From positions 82,821-146,820 of the forward strand of contig CANRAU010000003.1 in assembly GCA_947628665.1 (NCBI GenBank): a stretch of DNA of 64,000 nt. The letters run 5' to 3'. A program made the position numbers and the translations under genes. Positions 16,032-24,514 of the stretch are shown in pieces. The stretch comes from an uncultured Clostridia bacterium (GTDB lineage: Bacteria > Bacillota > Clostridia > Oscillospirales > Acutalibacteraceae). Numbering within the stretch: the first letter of the stretch is position 1; each line of letters opens with the position of its first letter. Under the pieces are notes generated by a model. The model saw only the letters and a program-made list of their open reading frames with translations. It was not told the DNA's origin and ran no database searches.

Positions 16032-17312
16032 TTACGGCAGCAGCTTTTCCACATCCTGAAGCCGCAGACGTTTAGAAACGATATAGGTTTTGCGTTTTTG
16101 CCTGCCCTTATCCGTATGGTAGACGCCGCTAACCCTTCGTCCCGTCGAAAAAATTCCGTAAGACGCACTCACCACCGTGCCGTCGGGCAGCACCACGTTG
16201 CCGCAATAGCCCGTGTCGGCATTGGCGAGCAGAGCGGGGGCATTTTGAGTGGGCAGATACGTGTGGGCGAGCTTGATGCGATATTGCCCTTCGCGTCCCT
16301 GCCGCAAATCGGCATACGTGCCGACCCACGCGACCCAGCCTTGGGAATACCAGCCCCGCATACGGTGGCCATAGCGTTTATGGGGGTGCTGCTTATCGCG
16401 TTCAATGGAACGAAACGTAATGAACAGCCGCCCGTCGGGCAGATATTCCGCCTTATGCCGCTCGCCGTTGAGCGCGTCGGGCGCTTCGACGGGCTTCGAC
16501 CACGTTTCGCCCTCATCGTTTGAGACGCTTATAAGAGAATTCATGCACTTGGAATTGCTGCGCGCAAGGAGGAGCAGTTCGTTTCCCTGCCCGCCCTCGG
16601 CGCGCACGCACTCGACTTCGCACATATTGGCGCGCAGTTCCGTCTCGCGCCACGCGGCAAAATACGGAACGGGCTTCGACCAGCGCATTTGCCCCGCGTC
16701 GTCAAAGGTCAATATGGTTTTGTAGTTGACAAACGCGCGGTCGTGGAACAGCCCCATCCACCGATCCACAAATTTGCCGTCCTGTTTAAGGCGCGTTAAA
16801 GAGCTCATCGGCACAATGGGCAGGCAGGAAAATTCGGGGTCGTCGTTGCCGTAAAACAGCGTGAATTCGCTCCATGTTCTGCCCTCATCCTCCGAAATCG
16901 AACAGTTAAAGCCGCCCGTGGTCGGCTCGTTCGGCCATTTGGGGTTGCCGCAAATCAAAATCAGCTTATCACTCCAGGGTCGTTCGGAGAATTCCAGGCG
17001 GTACACCGTCGGCGTTTCACGGGAATTTTCCCAGGAAGCGGGCGGATTTTCGATCGTATCGGGATAGCTTTTGCCGCCGTCGCGGCTGATGCGCGACAGC
17101 ACCTTTCCCTTGCCGTGTCCCTCGGGGTACAGGGTCAAAATGCTCCCGTCTTTCAAAAGCACCGAATCGGGATGCCCCAGATACCCCGTGCCCGCATCCA
17201 CCACGGCATTTTCAAACAGATAGGCAAGCGACGCGTCCACACCCTGCGGCGGCGCGCTCAAATCGACCTGCGGCAAGGTGTAGTTTTGCGGATACGTCTT
17301 ACGAAAGCCCAT
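16032..17312 (-). CDS. Sialidase-like BNR-repeat protein, cytoplasmic
   Basis: The 426-residue product shows Asp-box (BNR) repeats SRDGGKSY, SEDEGRTW and SNDEGETW, which mark six-bladed beta-propellers of the sialidase superfamily. The segment GYLGHPDSVLLKDGSILTLYPEG near residue 43 is typical of the 'exo-alpha-sialidase' group in Clostridia; I do not see a clear FRIP motif, so sialic acid specificity is not shown. There is no signal peptide or anchor. The start overlaps the GH35 gene by 14 bp, so the two are coupled and probably act on the same imported glycan. Other propeller glycosidases or lyases are possible. Confidence 0.8.
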   Translation of the reverse strand: MGFRKTYPQNYTLPQVDLSAPPQGVDASLAYLFENAVVDAGTGYLGHPDSVLLKDGSILTLYPEGHGKGKVLSRISRDGGKSYPDTIENPPASWENSRETPTVYRLEFSERPWSDKLILICGNPKWPNEPTTGGFNCSISEDEGRTWSEFTLFYGNDDPEFSCLPIVPMSSLTRLKQDGKFVDRWMGLFHDRAFVNYKTILTFDDAGQMRWSKPVPYFAAWRETELRANMCEVECVRAEGGQGNELLLLARSNSKCMNSLISVSNDEGETWSKPVEAPDALNGERHKAEYLPDGRLFITFRSIERDKQHPHKRYGHRMRGWYSQGWVAWVGTYADLRQGREGQYRIKLAHTYLPTQNAPALLANADTGYCGNVVLPDGTVVSASYGIFSTGRRVSGVYHTDKGRQKRKTYIVSKRLRLQDVEKLLP

Positions 17313-19074
17313 ACCATGTTCCTCCGAGCTGCGGCGTGTCGGTCAGTTCGATCGAATCGCACGCGGCATGCTCCAATTCAAAAACCACGATCTCGTTTTC
17401 TTCGCGCAAAACGCTTTTCGGCACATAGAGCGTGACCTGCGGTCCTTCGGCGCGGTAGCGCCCGAGGTTGAAGCCGTTGATGAACACGCACCCCTTTGTA
17501 AAGCCCGTGGTATCCACAAAGCAGTCCGCATACAAAGAGGCTTTGAAGTGTCCCTTTAAGAAGCGCGGATACTCGGCGTCCGCCGCAGACGAATACCGGA
17601 GCGCGCTAAGGTCGTTAAGCGGCAACGTGTACACGTCGAAATCAAATAAAATCTGCTCGCCGAGCAGCACGCGCGAAATGCCCTTGCGGTCAAAAAGGTG
17701 CCGTCCGTAGGTAACGTGTCCCAAAGCTTCAACAAAAATTTCGATTTTCTTTTCGCCGCTGAACGCCTCCAATTCCACCGAGAAACCGTCCGCCCCATTT
17801 TGCTCGGGGGTCGAAACGCGCGAATAGGTGGTTCGGAGCTTGCCGTCCACATACAAATACGCATTGTCGTGAACGCCGTCGACACGAAGCTGTGCCGCTT
17901 CGTATGTACCCCGCAGAACCGTGGAATACAGAATATAGCCCGCATTCTGCCCGTAGACCTCCATGCTCTCGGGCGCGGCGCTGTGATGCTTCCCTGCAAT
18001 ATTGGGAAGATTTTCAAACAAGCCCGCCGCTTCGTCCAGCCGCACCGAACCGATATGCTGCAGTTGCGGGCGCGGGGGCAATTCGCCCAAAGGTATGCCC
18101 TGTTTTTCGCAAAGCAAACGGCGGATCTCATGGTACAGGGGCGTGTAGTCGCCCCATTCGGTCAGCGGCGCGCCGTAATCGTAGCTCGTCACGGTCGGTT
18201 CATACTGCTTGTTGCAGTTCGCGCCTGCCGTAAAGCCGAAATTTGTGCCGCCGTGGAACATATACAGATTGAAGCTCGCGCCCATATCCAAAAAGTCGCG
18301 CAGCTCATCGGTGACCTCTTCGTGCGCGCGGGTGTGGTGCGGGCCGCCCCAACGGTCGAACCAGCCGCACCAGAATTCCCCGCACATATACGGCATATCC
18401 GTCTGGTAGTCGTCAAGCATTTTCAGCCGCGTTTTGGCACGGCTGCCAAAGTTGACCATCTTGAGTACATCGGGAATCCCGCCGCCCGCCAGCATATGCG
18501 CCTGTTCACCGTCCGACGTGAAGAGCAGCGCGTTCCCAAGTCCCGTTTCAAGGAGCAGTTCGCGCACCGCTTCCATATAGCTTTGGTCGTTGCCGTAGCT
18601 GCCGTATTCATTTTCGATCTGCACGGCGATGATGTTGCCGCCCTCCGCCTGAAAAAGCCCGTGAAGCTGTTCGCCGAGCGCCTGAAAATAGCGGCGCACG
18701 TACCGGAGATACGGCTCGTAATTGCAGCGCAACCGCATATTTTGATCCCGCAAAAGCCATGCGGGCAAGCCCCCGAGATCCCACTCGGTGCATATGTACG
18801 GGCCGGGCCGCACAATGGCGTACAGCCCCAGCTTCCCCGCAAGGCGCAGGTATTCGGCGACGTCCAGCATACCGCTGAAATCAAATTCCCCGGGCTTCGG
18901 CTCGTGCAGATTCCAGCAGACGTAGGTTTCCACCGTATTGAAGCCCGCCGCTTTGAGCTTTAAGAGGCGATCCTCCCAATATTCGCGCGGCACGCGGAAA
19001 TAGTGCATTGCGCCCGAGTAAATGGCAAACGGTTTTCCGTCTATTGCAAATTGTCCGTTTTGAATGGTCAGCAT
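17299..19074 (-). CDS. Beta-galactosidase, glycoside hydrolase family 35
   Basis: GH35 enzymes remove terminal beta-galactose. The ATG at 19074 (AAGGAG about ten bases upstream) gives 591 residues beginning directly with the TIM-barrel domain. Motifs are GAMHYFRVPREYWEDRL, NTVETYVCWNLHEP, VRPGPYICTEWDLGGLP, the acid/base Glu156 in QIENEYGSYG, and the nucleophile Glu233 in YMCGEFWCGWFDRWG. C-terminal jelly-roll domains include GCVFINGFNLGRY. No signal peptide is present, so it should act in the cytoplasm on imported substrate. It follows vanY by 40 bp without a terminator and is coupled to the BNR gene. Confidence 0.93.
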   Translation of the reverse strand: MLTIQNGQFAIDGKPFAIYSGAMHYFRVPREYWEDRLLKLKAAGFNTVETYVCWNLHEPKPGEFDFSGMLDVAEYLRLAGKLGLYAIVRPGPYICTEWDLGGLPAWLLRDQNMRLRCNYEPYLRYVRRYFQALGEQLHGLFQAEGGNIIAVQIENEYGSYGNDQSYMEAVRELLLETGLGNALLFTSDGEQAHMLAGGGIPDVLKMVNFGSRAKTRLKMLDDYQTDMPYMCGEFWCGWFDRWGGPHHTRAHEEVTDELRDFLDMGASFNLYMFHGGTNFGFTAGANCNKQYEPTVTSYDYGAPLTEWGDYTPLYHEIRRLLCEKQGIPLGELPPRPQLQHIGSVRLDEAAGLFENLPNIAGKHHSAAPESMEVYGQNAGYILYSTVLRGTYEAAQLRVDGVHDNAYLYVDGKLRTTYSRVSTPEQNGADGFSVELEAFSGEKKIEIFVEALGHVTYGRHLFDRKGISRVLLGEQILFDFDVYTLPLNDLSALRYSSAADAEYPRFLKGHFKASLYADCFVDTTGFTKGCVFINGFNLGRYRAEGPQVTLYVPKSVLREENEIVVFELEHAACDSIELTDTPQLGGTWYGLS

Positions 19075-19114
19075 ACGGTGTTGTTCTCCTTGGTCTTTTC
19101 TTGGGTTTTGGTAT

Positions 19115-19954
19115 TTATTGCTTTGCGGCGGCCGCGCCGAGGTATTCCTCCAGGCACTGTCCGCTTTGGAAGATCTCTTTCGCGGCCTTTTCGCCCACAT
19201 AGCGCCAGTGCCACGGCTCGTACATCACGCCCGTAATGTCGGTTTTGTTTTCGGGATAGCGCAAAATGAAGCCGTATGCATACGCGTGTTCGGTCAGCCA
19301 CTTAAATTCCTTTGTCTCTACAAAGTCTGCGCTCGCGCTGACCACGTCCATGGCAAAGCCCATGTTGTGTTCCGAACAGCCGGGCGGCAGGATGCGCGTC
19401 TGCGTTTTGGCTTTCGCGTCCGCTTCGGAAAGCCCCTGCTCGACAAAGGACGCCACGCGGCGGTTAAAGTTCTCCTGCTGGCGCGCGTAAGAACGGTAGC
19501 CCGAATAGGGCGTAAGGATGCAGCCGTCCGCCTTGGCCGCCGCATACATAGCCGCGTAATGCGGCGCAACGCGTCTGTCCAGCTGTACGCTGCTGCCCTC
19601 CACCGCCGGCGCGAGCGTCGGTTCGTAGCCCTCGGGCAGACGGTACTGCAAATTGACAAGTGTCGTCTCCCAGCCGTCGCCCGTGGGGGAGACGATGATC
19701 GGGTCGTTGTTTGCGCTTTTCGGCAAAGCCGACGTCGCAGGTTCGGCTGCGGGAACTGCCTCGGTCAGCGGTTCTGTTTGGGGTTCGGTCGTCGCGGCCG
19801 GCGCGGTGTCGGAAGCATCGGCTTCGGGTGCGGCGGCGTGGACGCGTTTTTCACTAATCAAAAAGCCCGCGCTTAAAGCCCCTAAAATCACGACCAGCAG
19901 CAAAAGCAGCGCGAGCTTTGCCCGCAGTTGTCTTCGGTTCATCGTCTTTGCCAT
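19115..19954 (-). CDS. VanY-type D-Ala-D-Ala carboxypeptidase, membrane anchored
   Basis: The ATG at 19954 follows AAAGGA and gives 279 residues. An N-terminal membrane anchor (about residues 14-34, LALLLLLVVILGALSAGFLI) leads to a Thr/Pro/Glu/Ala-rich linker and a peptidase M15B domain outside the cell. Zinc-site motifs are SGYRSYARQ, SEHNMGFAMDV (the SxHxxGxAxD pattern) and EPWHWRYVG, holding the His, Asp and His ligands. The enzyme trims the terminal D-Ala of peptidoglycan stems. There are no other van genes nearby, so a housekeeping wall role is more likely than glycopeptide resistance. Confidence 0.9.
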   Translation of the reverse strand: MAKTMNRRQLRAKLALLLLLVVILGALSAGFLISEKRVHAAAPEADASDTAPAATTEPQTEPLTEAVPAAEPATSALPKSANNDPIIVSPTGDGWETTLVNLQYRLPEGYEPTLAPAVEGSSVQLDRRVAPHYAAMYAAAKADGCILTPYSGYRSYARQQENFNRRVASFVEQGLSEADAKAKTQTRILPPGCSEHNMGFAMDVVSASADFVETKEFKWLTEHAYAYGFILRYPENKTDITGVMYEPWHWRYVGEKAAKEIFQSGQCLEEYLGAAAAKQ

Positions 19955-20078
19955 GAAAAACGTCCTTTCCAATCGGTTGGTTTCGCCGCACAGGCGGAAA
20001 ATAAGCGCGTGTCTCCCCTTATTCTGCCCGAAAAAGCCGCATACGTTTTAAAAAAAATCGGTCTATTTCGTCGTTCCG

Positions 20079-20112
20079 AAAAAAACGCCCTATATTCGCA
20101 TATAGGGCGTTT
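20079..20112 (-). terminator. Strong intrinsic terminator after the 20.2 kb lipoprotein gene
   Basis: A perfect 13-base stem (20083-20095 with 20100-20112) with a four-base loop, followed on the minus strand by seven T. A-rich and T-rich flanks make it potentially bidirectional. Confidence 0.88.
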
Positions 20113-20211
20113 CAGCTTGTCGAAAAAAGGAGAAAAACGACACGGCGCACGTTTTTTGAGCCAGCGCCTTACCAATCGAAGTCCCCGTAAAAGCCGCTTT
20201 GGGAAATCGGC

Positions 20212-21309
20212 TTATGAAGCCTGCTCGGTCGTCTGCTCGGATTCCCAGCCGAACTGATAGAACATATTGCTGCCGCAGTTGAACTGCGCGGTCTGCTTGC
20301 CGAGGCTTTCCAAAGAGCCTTCGCCCGTAACGCTCGCGGTCACAGTCAGGTTCTTGTCGTAAGACAGCGATACAAGCTCGTCGGTCACCGCATTGAACAC
20401 GGCGGTAATGACACAGCCATTGGGAACGAAGGAATACGAATCGACGGTAAAGGAGTTTTCCGAACGGTTGAGCTTCGAGAGTACATCGGCGGGATCGCGG
20501 AAGGAAATGGCGCGGCGCACCGAAGCGTCGTCGTCCTTCAAATGAATTTCGATGGTTCTGGTCAGCTCGACGGGAACGGCCTCTCCTGCGGAATTGGTTT
20601 CATTGGTGGGGGTAACGGAGGTATAGATCGCGTCGATGTCCGCAGGCGTCAACTTTGAAACCGCGTCGCTGCCCTTGAGGTACAGCACGTCGTTGAGGCT
20701 TTCGCCCTTTTTCGTGGTAACGCCGTTGGGAAGCTGCTCGGAAACCCCGTTCACGACAAAGTCCTTATAGAGCCGCGCCGCTTTTGCGAGCTTGCTGTCC
20801 TTATCGGCGACATTGCCGTTCGCGTCGGTAAACTGAATGGTGTCGTTATCCACCCAAAAGTTCTCCGAGTACACGGTCGCGGGCTTCTGCGTTTTGATGG
20901 CGTTGACAATGTCGGTATAGTAAGCCAGGACCTCTTCGGGGTTCGCCTGAAACGCGGCCTTTTCTTCATCGGACAAAAGCCCCATGACGGCGTCAAAATA
21001 TTCCGTCCCCGCGTAGCGCACCTTGATGTCGTTGTAGTTGAGGTCGATGGTGGTCTCGTCGGTCTTTTCCGCATAATCGGTAAACAGCGCGGCCAAAAGC
21101 TCATCGTTAAGTACGTCGCTCAATTCCCCGTATGTAAACGAGAACTTCGCGTCGTGGAGATCGGTTTTCAACGACACGGCGACAGGGTCTGGCGCGTCAC
21201 TGCTCTGGCTCAGGGAACCGTCCGCATTGATTTGGCAGGAAGACAGCGCGCAAAGCGCCAAAGCCGCCGTGAGGAGCAGGCAAATTCCTTTGAAAAACTT
21301 ATTTCGCAT
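20212..21309 (-). CDS. Lipoprotein of unknown function
   Basis: The 365-residue product has a lipoprotein signal peptide with lipobox LSSC at about residues 22-25, so it should be anchored on the outer face of the membrane. The mature part is acidic, mixed alpha/beta by eye, with two duplicated-looking segments around YADLNYNDIKVRY and a C-terminal beta-rich region (SYSFVPNGCVITAVFNAVTDEL). I do not recognise the family. It starts 14 bp after the M28-like gene and ends at a strong terminator, so the two form an operon. Confidence 0.75.
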   Translation of the reverse strand: MRNKFFKGICLLLTAALALCALSSCQINADGSLSQSSDAPDPVAVSLKTDLHDAKFSFTYGELSDVLNDELLAALFTDYAEKTDETTIDLNYNDIKVRYAGTEYFDAVMGLLSDEEKAAFQANPEEVLAYYTDIVNAIKTQKPATVYSENFWVDNDTIQFTDANGNVADKDSKLAKAARLYKDFVVNGVSEQLPNGVTTKKGESLNDVLYLKGSDAVSKLTPADIDAIYTSVTPTNETNSAGEAVPVELTRTIEIHLKDDDASVRRAISFRDPADVLSKLNRSENSFTVDSYSFVPNGCVITAVFNAVTDELVSLSYDKNLTVTASVTGEGSLESLGKQTAQFNCGSNMFYQFGWESEQTTEQAS

Positions 21310-21323
21310 AGTGTTTACCCCTT

Positions 21324-22592
21324 TCAGCTTTTTGGATATGCATCTTTTAAGCCCTCGGCGTCAAATAAGAACGCCGTTTCCAACAAAATATCGATTCCCG
21401 CTTCGACGGCCTTGGGGTTCAGCTTATCGACGCCGTCTGCGGAAGTGTGCGCGACCCGCGCGCCCTCTGCACCGTTTGCCGTAAGCGCCGCCGCATGCAT
21501 TCCGCAGCGCTTCAGGTCTGCCGCCGCCGTCGCGTCGAGCAAGGCATTTTCCTCGCCCAAAGCAAAGCCCGCGATCTCCCCCGCGCGCCGCAGCAGCGAC
21601 GCCGCCTGCGCGTCCGCGCAAACCGTGCCGAGCAAATCCTTTTGCCGCACGCAAAGCCCGTCGGCGTCAAAGAGCGTATCGATGACAATGACGGCGGTTT
21701 CGGGAAGAGACGCGTCCGCGTATTTTTCGGCAAAAGCCTTTGCGCCGCCGTCCGCCGCCTGCGAACAGCCCAAGGAGACCGCCGCGACCTCCGTATTTTC
21801 AAAGCGAATATCGTTTGCCGCCATATACCGAAGAACCGCCATGGAGGAGAAGACGCCCGTCAAATTGCGGTTCGCGCCGAGTACCGCCGATTTTCGGTCG
21901 ATGAGGAACACGGCAAGCAAAACAAACACGGCCGATAGACATGCGAGAATCAAGATCCCCGTGCGAAGCGCCTGCGGCATCGGGAAAAACGAAACGATCT
22001 CCAAAATCAGCAGAACCCCCGCAGCCGCAAAGGCCACGCCGGTAACCGCCGCCGAGAGTTTTTTGCCGCCGATGCGCAAATACGTCCAGGCGTAGGGCGA
22101 ATCGGCGCTGCCGACAAAGACGATCCTGCGCTTTGCTTCACCTGCGGCACGGCGCGTACACACGACATTCACAGAATGCCGTTTCGGAAAAAGCGCGCCC
22201 AAAAAGGTTCCGCGCAGCAGCCCCACAGCCACTGCCGTCCCCACGCCGCATACCGTAAGCGCCAACGCGGCAACGGTGCACACCGTACCAATCGCCGACA
22301 GCGCGGGAATACAGGAGAGGATCAAAAGCACGGCGGCCAAAAGCAACAGAACCGCGTCCACCGTGATCCAGCCGACCAAGGCGCTCGGATGCGTTTCAAA
22401 ATCCTCTGCCTCTACCGTGTCGGCGACCTTGCGCATACTCTCGGACACAAAGGTCTGCATTTTGCGTTCGCTCTCTTCGCCCGCGATGCGCGGCCCGATC
22501 TCGCTGCTGACCTTTTTGATCTCCCGAAGGGTATAGTTGGTCATTTCCCTGCGGCGAGAGGGGTAATTGGCGATACTGTCTCGCGCCGTCAT
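21324..22592 (-). CDS. M28-like membrane protein with degenerate zinc site
   Basis: The ATG at 22592 follows GGAGTG; a start 30 bp upstream lacks a site. The 422-residue protein begins with TLREIKKVSSEIGPRIAGEESE, which matches the start of M28 aminopeptidase-like proteins in Clostridia. It has two pairs of membrane helices (about 70-130 and 180-250). In active relatives a His-x-Asp follows the first helices and an Asp-Asn-x-(S/T)-G motif supplies the next metal ligand. Here the equivalents read VGSADSPYAW and GANRNLTGV, so the His and the Asp are replaced. It may be an inactive peptidase fold. It is co-transcribed with the following lipoprotein. Confidence 0.65.
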   Translation of the reverse strand: MTARDSIANYPSRRREMTNYTLREIKKVSSEIGPRIAGEESERKMQTFVSESMRKVADTVEAEDFETHPSALVGWITVDAVLLLLAAVLLILSCIPALSAIGTVCTVAALALTVCGVGTAVAVGLLRGTFLGALFPKRHSVNVVCTRRAAGEAKRRIVFVGSADSPYAWTYLRIGGKKLSAAVTGVAFAAAGVLLILEIVSFFPMPQALRTGILILACLSAVFVLLAVFLIDRKSAVLGANRNLTGVFSSMAVLRYMAANDIRFENTEVAAVSLGCSQAADGGAKAFAEKYADASLPETAVIVIDTLFDADGLCVRQKDLLGTVCADAQAASLLRRAGEIAGFALGEENALLDATAAADLKRCGMHAAALTANGAEGARVAHTSADGVDKLNPKAVEAGIDILLETAFLFDAEGLKDAYPKS

Positions 22593-22630
22593 AGAATCAC
22601 TCCGTAAAATTTCCTTTTGCATACTTTTCT

Positions 22631-22659
22631 ATTTTAACATACTCTGTTTAAAAAGTCGA
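22631..22659 (-). promoter_or_regulatory. Promoter of the M28-like/lipoprotein operon
   Basis: TCGACT (22654-22659), 17-base spacer, TAAAAT (22631-22636) on the minus strand. Confidence 0.6.
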
Positions 22660-22732
22660 TAGAAAATCCGCACATTTTAAAAATCCCTTGCGTTTCCCCG
22701 CGCCGACGGCGAAAACCAAAACAGGATCGATA

Positions 22733-22769
22733 GAAAAAATGCGGCGATCTGCACTTTTGACCGCCGCAT
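22733..22769 (-). terminator. Intrinsic terminator after the tyrosine kinase gene
   Basis: Stem ATGCGGCG/CGCCGCAT (22739-22746 with 22762-22769), followed on the minus strand by six T. Confidence 0.75.
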
Positions 22770-22798
22770 ATCGGGGGAAAGCCCCAATCTTGTGTACC

Positions 22799-24328
22799 TT
22801 ATTTTTTGCTGTCCTTGCTCTGCTCGCCGTAGCCATAGCCGTAACCGTAACCATAGCCGCCATAACCGTAACCGTAGCCGTAGCCGTATCTGTGTCTGCC
22901 CACATGCAGCGCCGCGGCGCTCTTGGCGTCGTTGTATATACAGCCGATGACCTCCGTGCCGGAGTTGTCCAGATCCTCCATTGCGCGCTTGATCCGGCGC
23001 ATCGGCACCGTATCCTGCCGCACGACCATGACGATGGCGTCCGAGAAGCCCGCCAGGATCGACGCGTCCGCCACCACACCGCAGGGCGCGGTATCGATCA
23101 CGACATAGTCGAATTCCTGCTTGGCCTTTTCAATGATCTCCTGCATCTGCGAGGTTGCCAGCAATTCGGAGGAATCGGGTATGCTCTTGCTGTTGAGTAG
23201 CAAATACAAATTGTATTTCTCGGAATATTTGATGGCGTCCGCCAAATCGCAGCTGCCGTTGATGACGCTGAGAACCGTGCTGTTGTCATTTGCGGTGACG
23301 CCGAGAGACTTCGCAACGGCGGGCTTACGCAAGTCGCCGTCGATCAGCAAAACCTCTTTGTCATTCTTGGCAAGCGCCAGCGCGATATTGATTGCGGTCG
23401 TGGTTTTGCCCTCGTTTTCGGCGGTACTGGTGACCACCAAAGCCTTTTTCCCTTTGCGGCGCAGGGTGTGGTCGATCTTGGTACGAATGAGCTTGAACGC
23501 CTCAATAAACGCAAAGCCGGAGCGTCGATCCGTCAGCAGAATGCTGTGCTTTTCGCCCTTTTTGCCCTTCGTATGCACATGGTTGACCGTGCCGACGATC
23601 CGCATATCGAGCTTGTTTTTGATGTCGTCGGAGCTTAAGACGGTGTCCTTCAAAAGGATCTGCATGATCAGGAACAGCGTCGAAAGCAAGAGGCCTGCCG
23701 CAAAGCCGATGACCGTATACATAAGCGTCGAGTTGTCTGCATTCGGATGCTCTGCAAGGCGAGGCGGGTCGATCTGGTTGAGCATGGTGCTGGGGAACGC
23801 CGAAGTGATCGCTTCCTGATAGAACTCCATATAGGTGTTGGCGATCGCGTAAGAGACTTCCTTATCCGTCGTGGTGACCGTCAGGAAAATGATGGCGGTG
23901 TCCTCGACCGACTCCACGGAGACAAAATGCTTGATATCGTCCGCCGTGATATTCTTGTATCCGCAGTTTTCGGCGACCCTTGTCGCAAGCTCCGTTGTGG
24001 TCAGCACGTATTTATAGTTTTCAGCCAAAGACACGGCGGCGTTCATGTCGGAGAGGGTCTGCCCCGAGGATGCCATCGTAATATCTTTATTGGTGGCCAC
24101 AAATTCGATTTGGGAGGAATAGTACGGCACATAGGTGATCCGCGCCACCGAAAATCCTACCGCCGCCAAAACCAGCGCGACAACCAGGATGACCCACCAT
24201 TTTTTGAGCACCTTGCGCACATAGATCAGCAAGAGCTCCACATTGATGCCCTCATCCTCGTTGCTGTTTAAAGACGAACTGCTGGAAGAAGCAGCAGAAG
24301 ATGAATGTTCAGACGAATGATAACTCAT
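22799..24328 (-). CDS. Wzz-CpsD fused bacterial tyrosine kinase with Tyr-Gly repeat tail
   Basis: The 509-residue product joins a polysaccharide co-polymerase (Wzz) part and a BY-kinase in one chain. After a Ser-rich head come a first membrane helix (about 45-66, WWVILVVALVLAAVGFSV), an extracellular region, a second helix (about 207-228), then the cytoplasmic kinase with Walker A ENEGKTTTA, Walker A' LLIDGDLRKP and a Walker B-like FDYVVIDTAPCG. The C-terminus is a run of alternating Tyr and Gly with about nine tyrosines, the likely autophosphorylation cluster. Such kinases control polysaccharide chain length and export. No glycosyltransferase, Wzx or Wzy gene lies beside it. It has its own promoter and terminator. 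Confidence 0.92.
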   Translation of the reverse strand: MSYHSSEHSSSAASSSSSSLNSNEDEGINVELLLIYVRKVLKKWWVILVVALVLAAVGFSVARITYVPYYSSQIEFVATNKDITMASSGQTLSDMNAAVSLAENYKYVLTTTELATRVAENCGYKNITADDIKHFVSVESVEDTAIIFLTVTTTDKEVSYAIANTYMEFYQEAITSAFPSTMLNQIDPPRLAEHPNADNSTLMYTVIGFAAGLLLSTLFLIMQILLKDTVLSSDDIKNKLDMRIVGTVNHVHTKGKKGEKHSILLTDRRSGFAFIEAFKLIRTKIDHTLRRKGKKALVVTSTAENEGKTTTAINIALALAKNDKEVLLIDGDLRKPAVAKSLGVTANDNSTVLSVINGSCDLADAIKYSEKYNLYLLLNSKSIPDSSELLATSQMQEIIEKAKQEFDYVVIDTAPCGVVADASILAGFSDAIVMVVRQDTVPMRRIKRAMEDLDNSGTEVIGCIYNDAKSAAALHVGRHRYGYGYGYGYGGYGYGYGYGYGEQSKDSKK

Positions 24329-24404
24329 GAATTTCCCTCATTTTTTCAACCGCATCGCAGTACTTTCATTCCGAAATATCGGATAACTGCTCAAAACCAG
24401 TATG

Positions 24405-24433
24405 ATTATAGCAAAAATGCGCAATCGGTGCAA
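24405..24433 (-). promoter_or_regulatory. Extended -10 promoter of the tyrosine kinase gene
   Basis: TGC followed directly by perfect TATAAT (24405-24410), with a weak -35 TTGCAC (24428-24433) at 17 bases. A second extended -10 (TGG plus TATAAT, 24476-24484) lies just upstream, after the ABC gene stop. Confidence 0.7.
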
Positions 24434-24514
24434 TAGGCAAATTGCTTTTTTTTGATTCTTGGCTTTTTGCCCGCAATTATACCAAAAGCGCCGATATTTC
24501 TGTGCATTTCGCTC

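Noticed and set aside
19115..19954. Glycopeptide resistance locus
   Set aside because: Only a VanY-type carboxypeptidase is present; no vanHAX or vanRS-like genes flank it.
22815..22900. The TAYGGY repeat as a CRISPR or non-coding tandem array
   Set aside because: It is in frame within the kinase gene and encodes the Tyr-Gly tail; there are no spacers.
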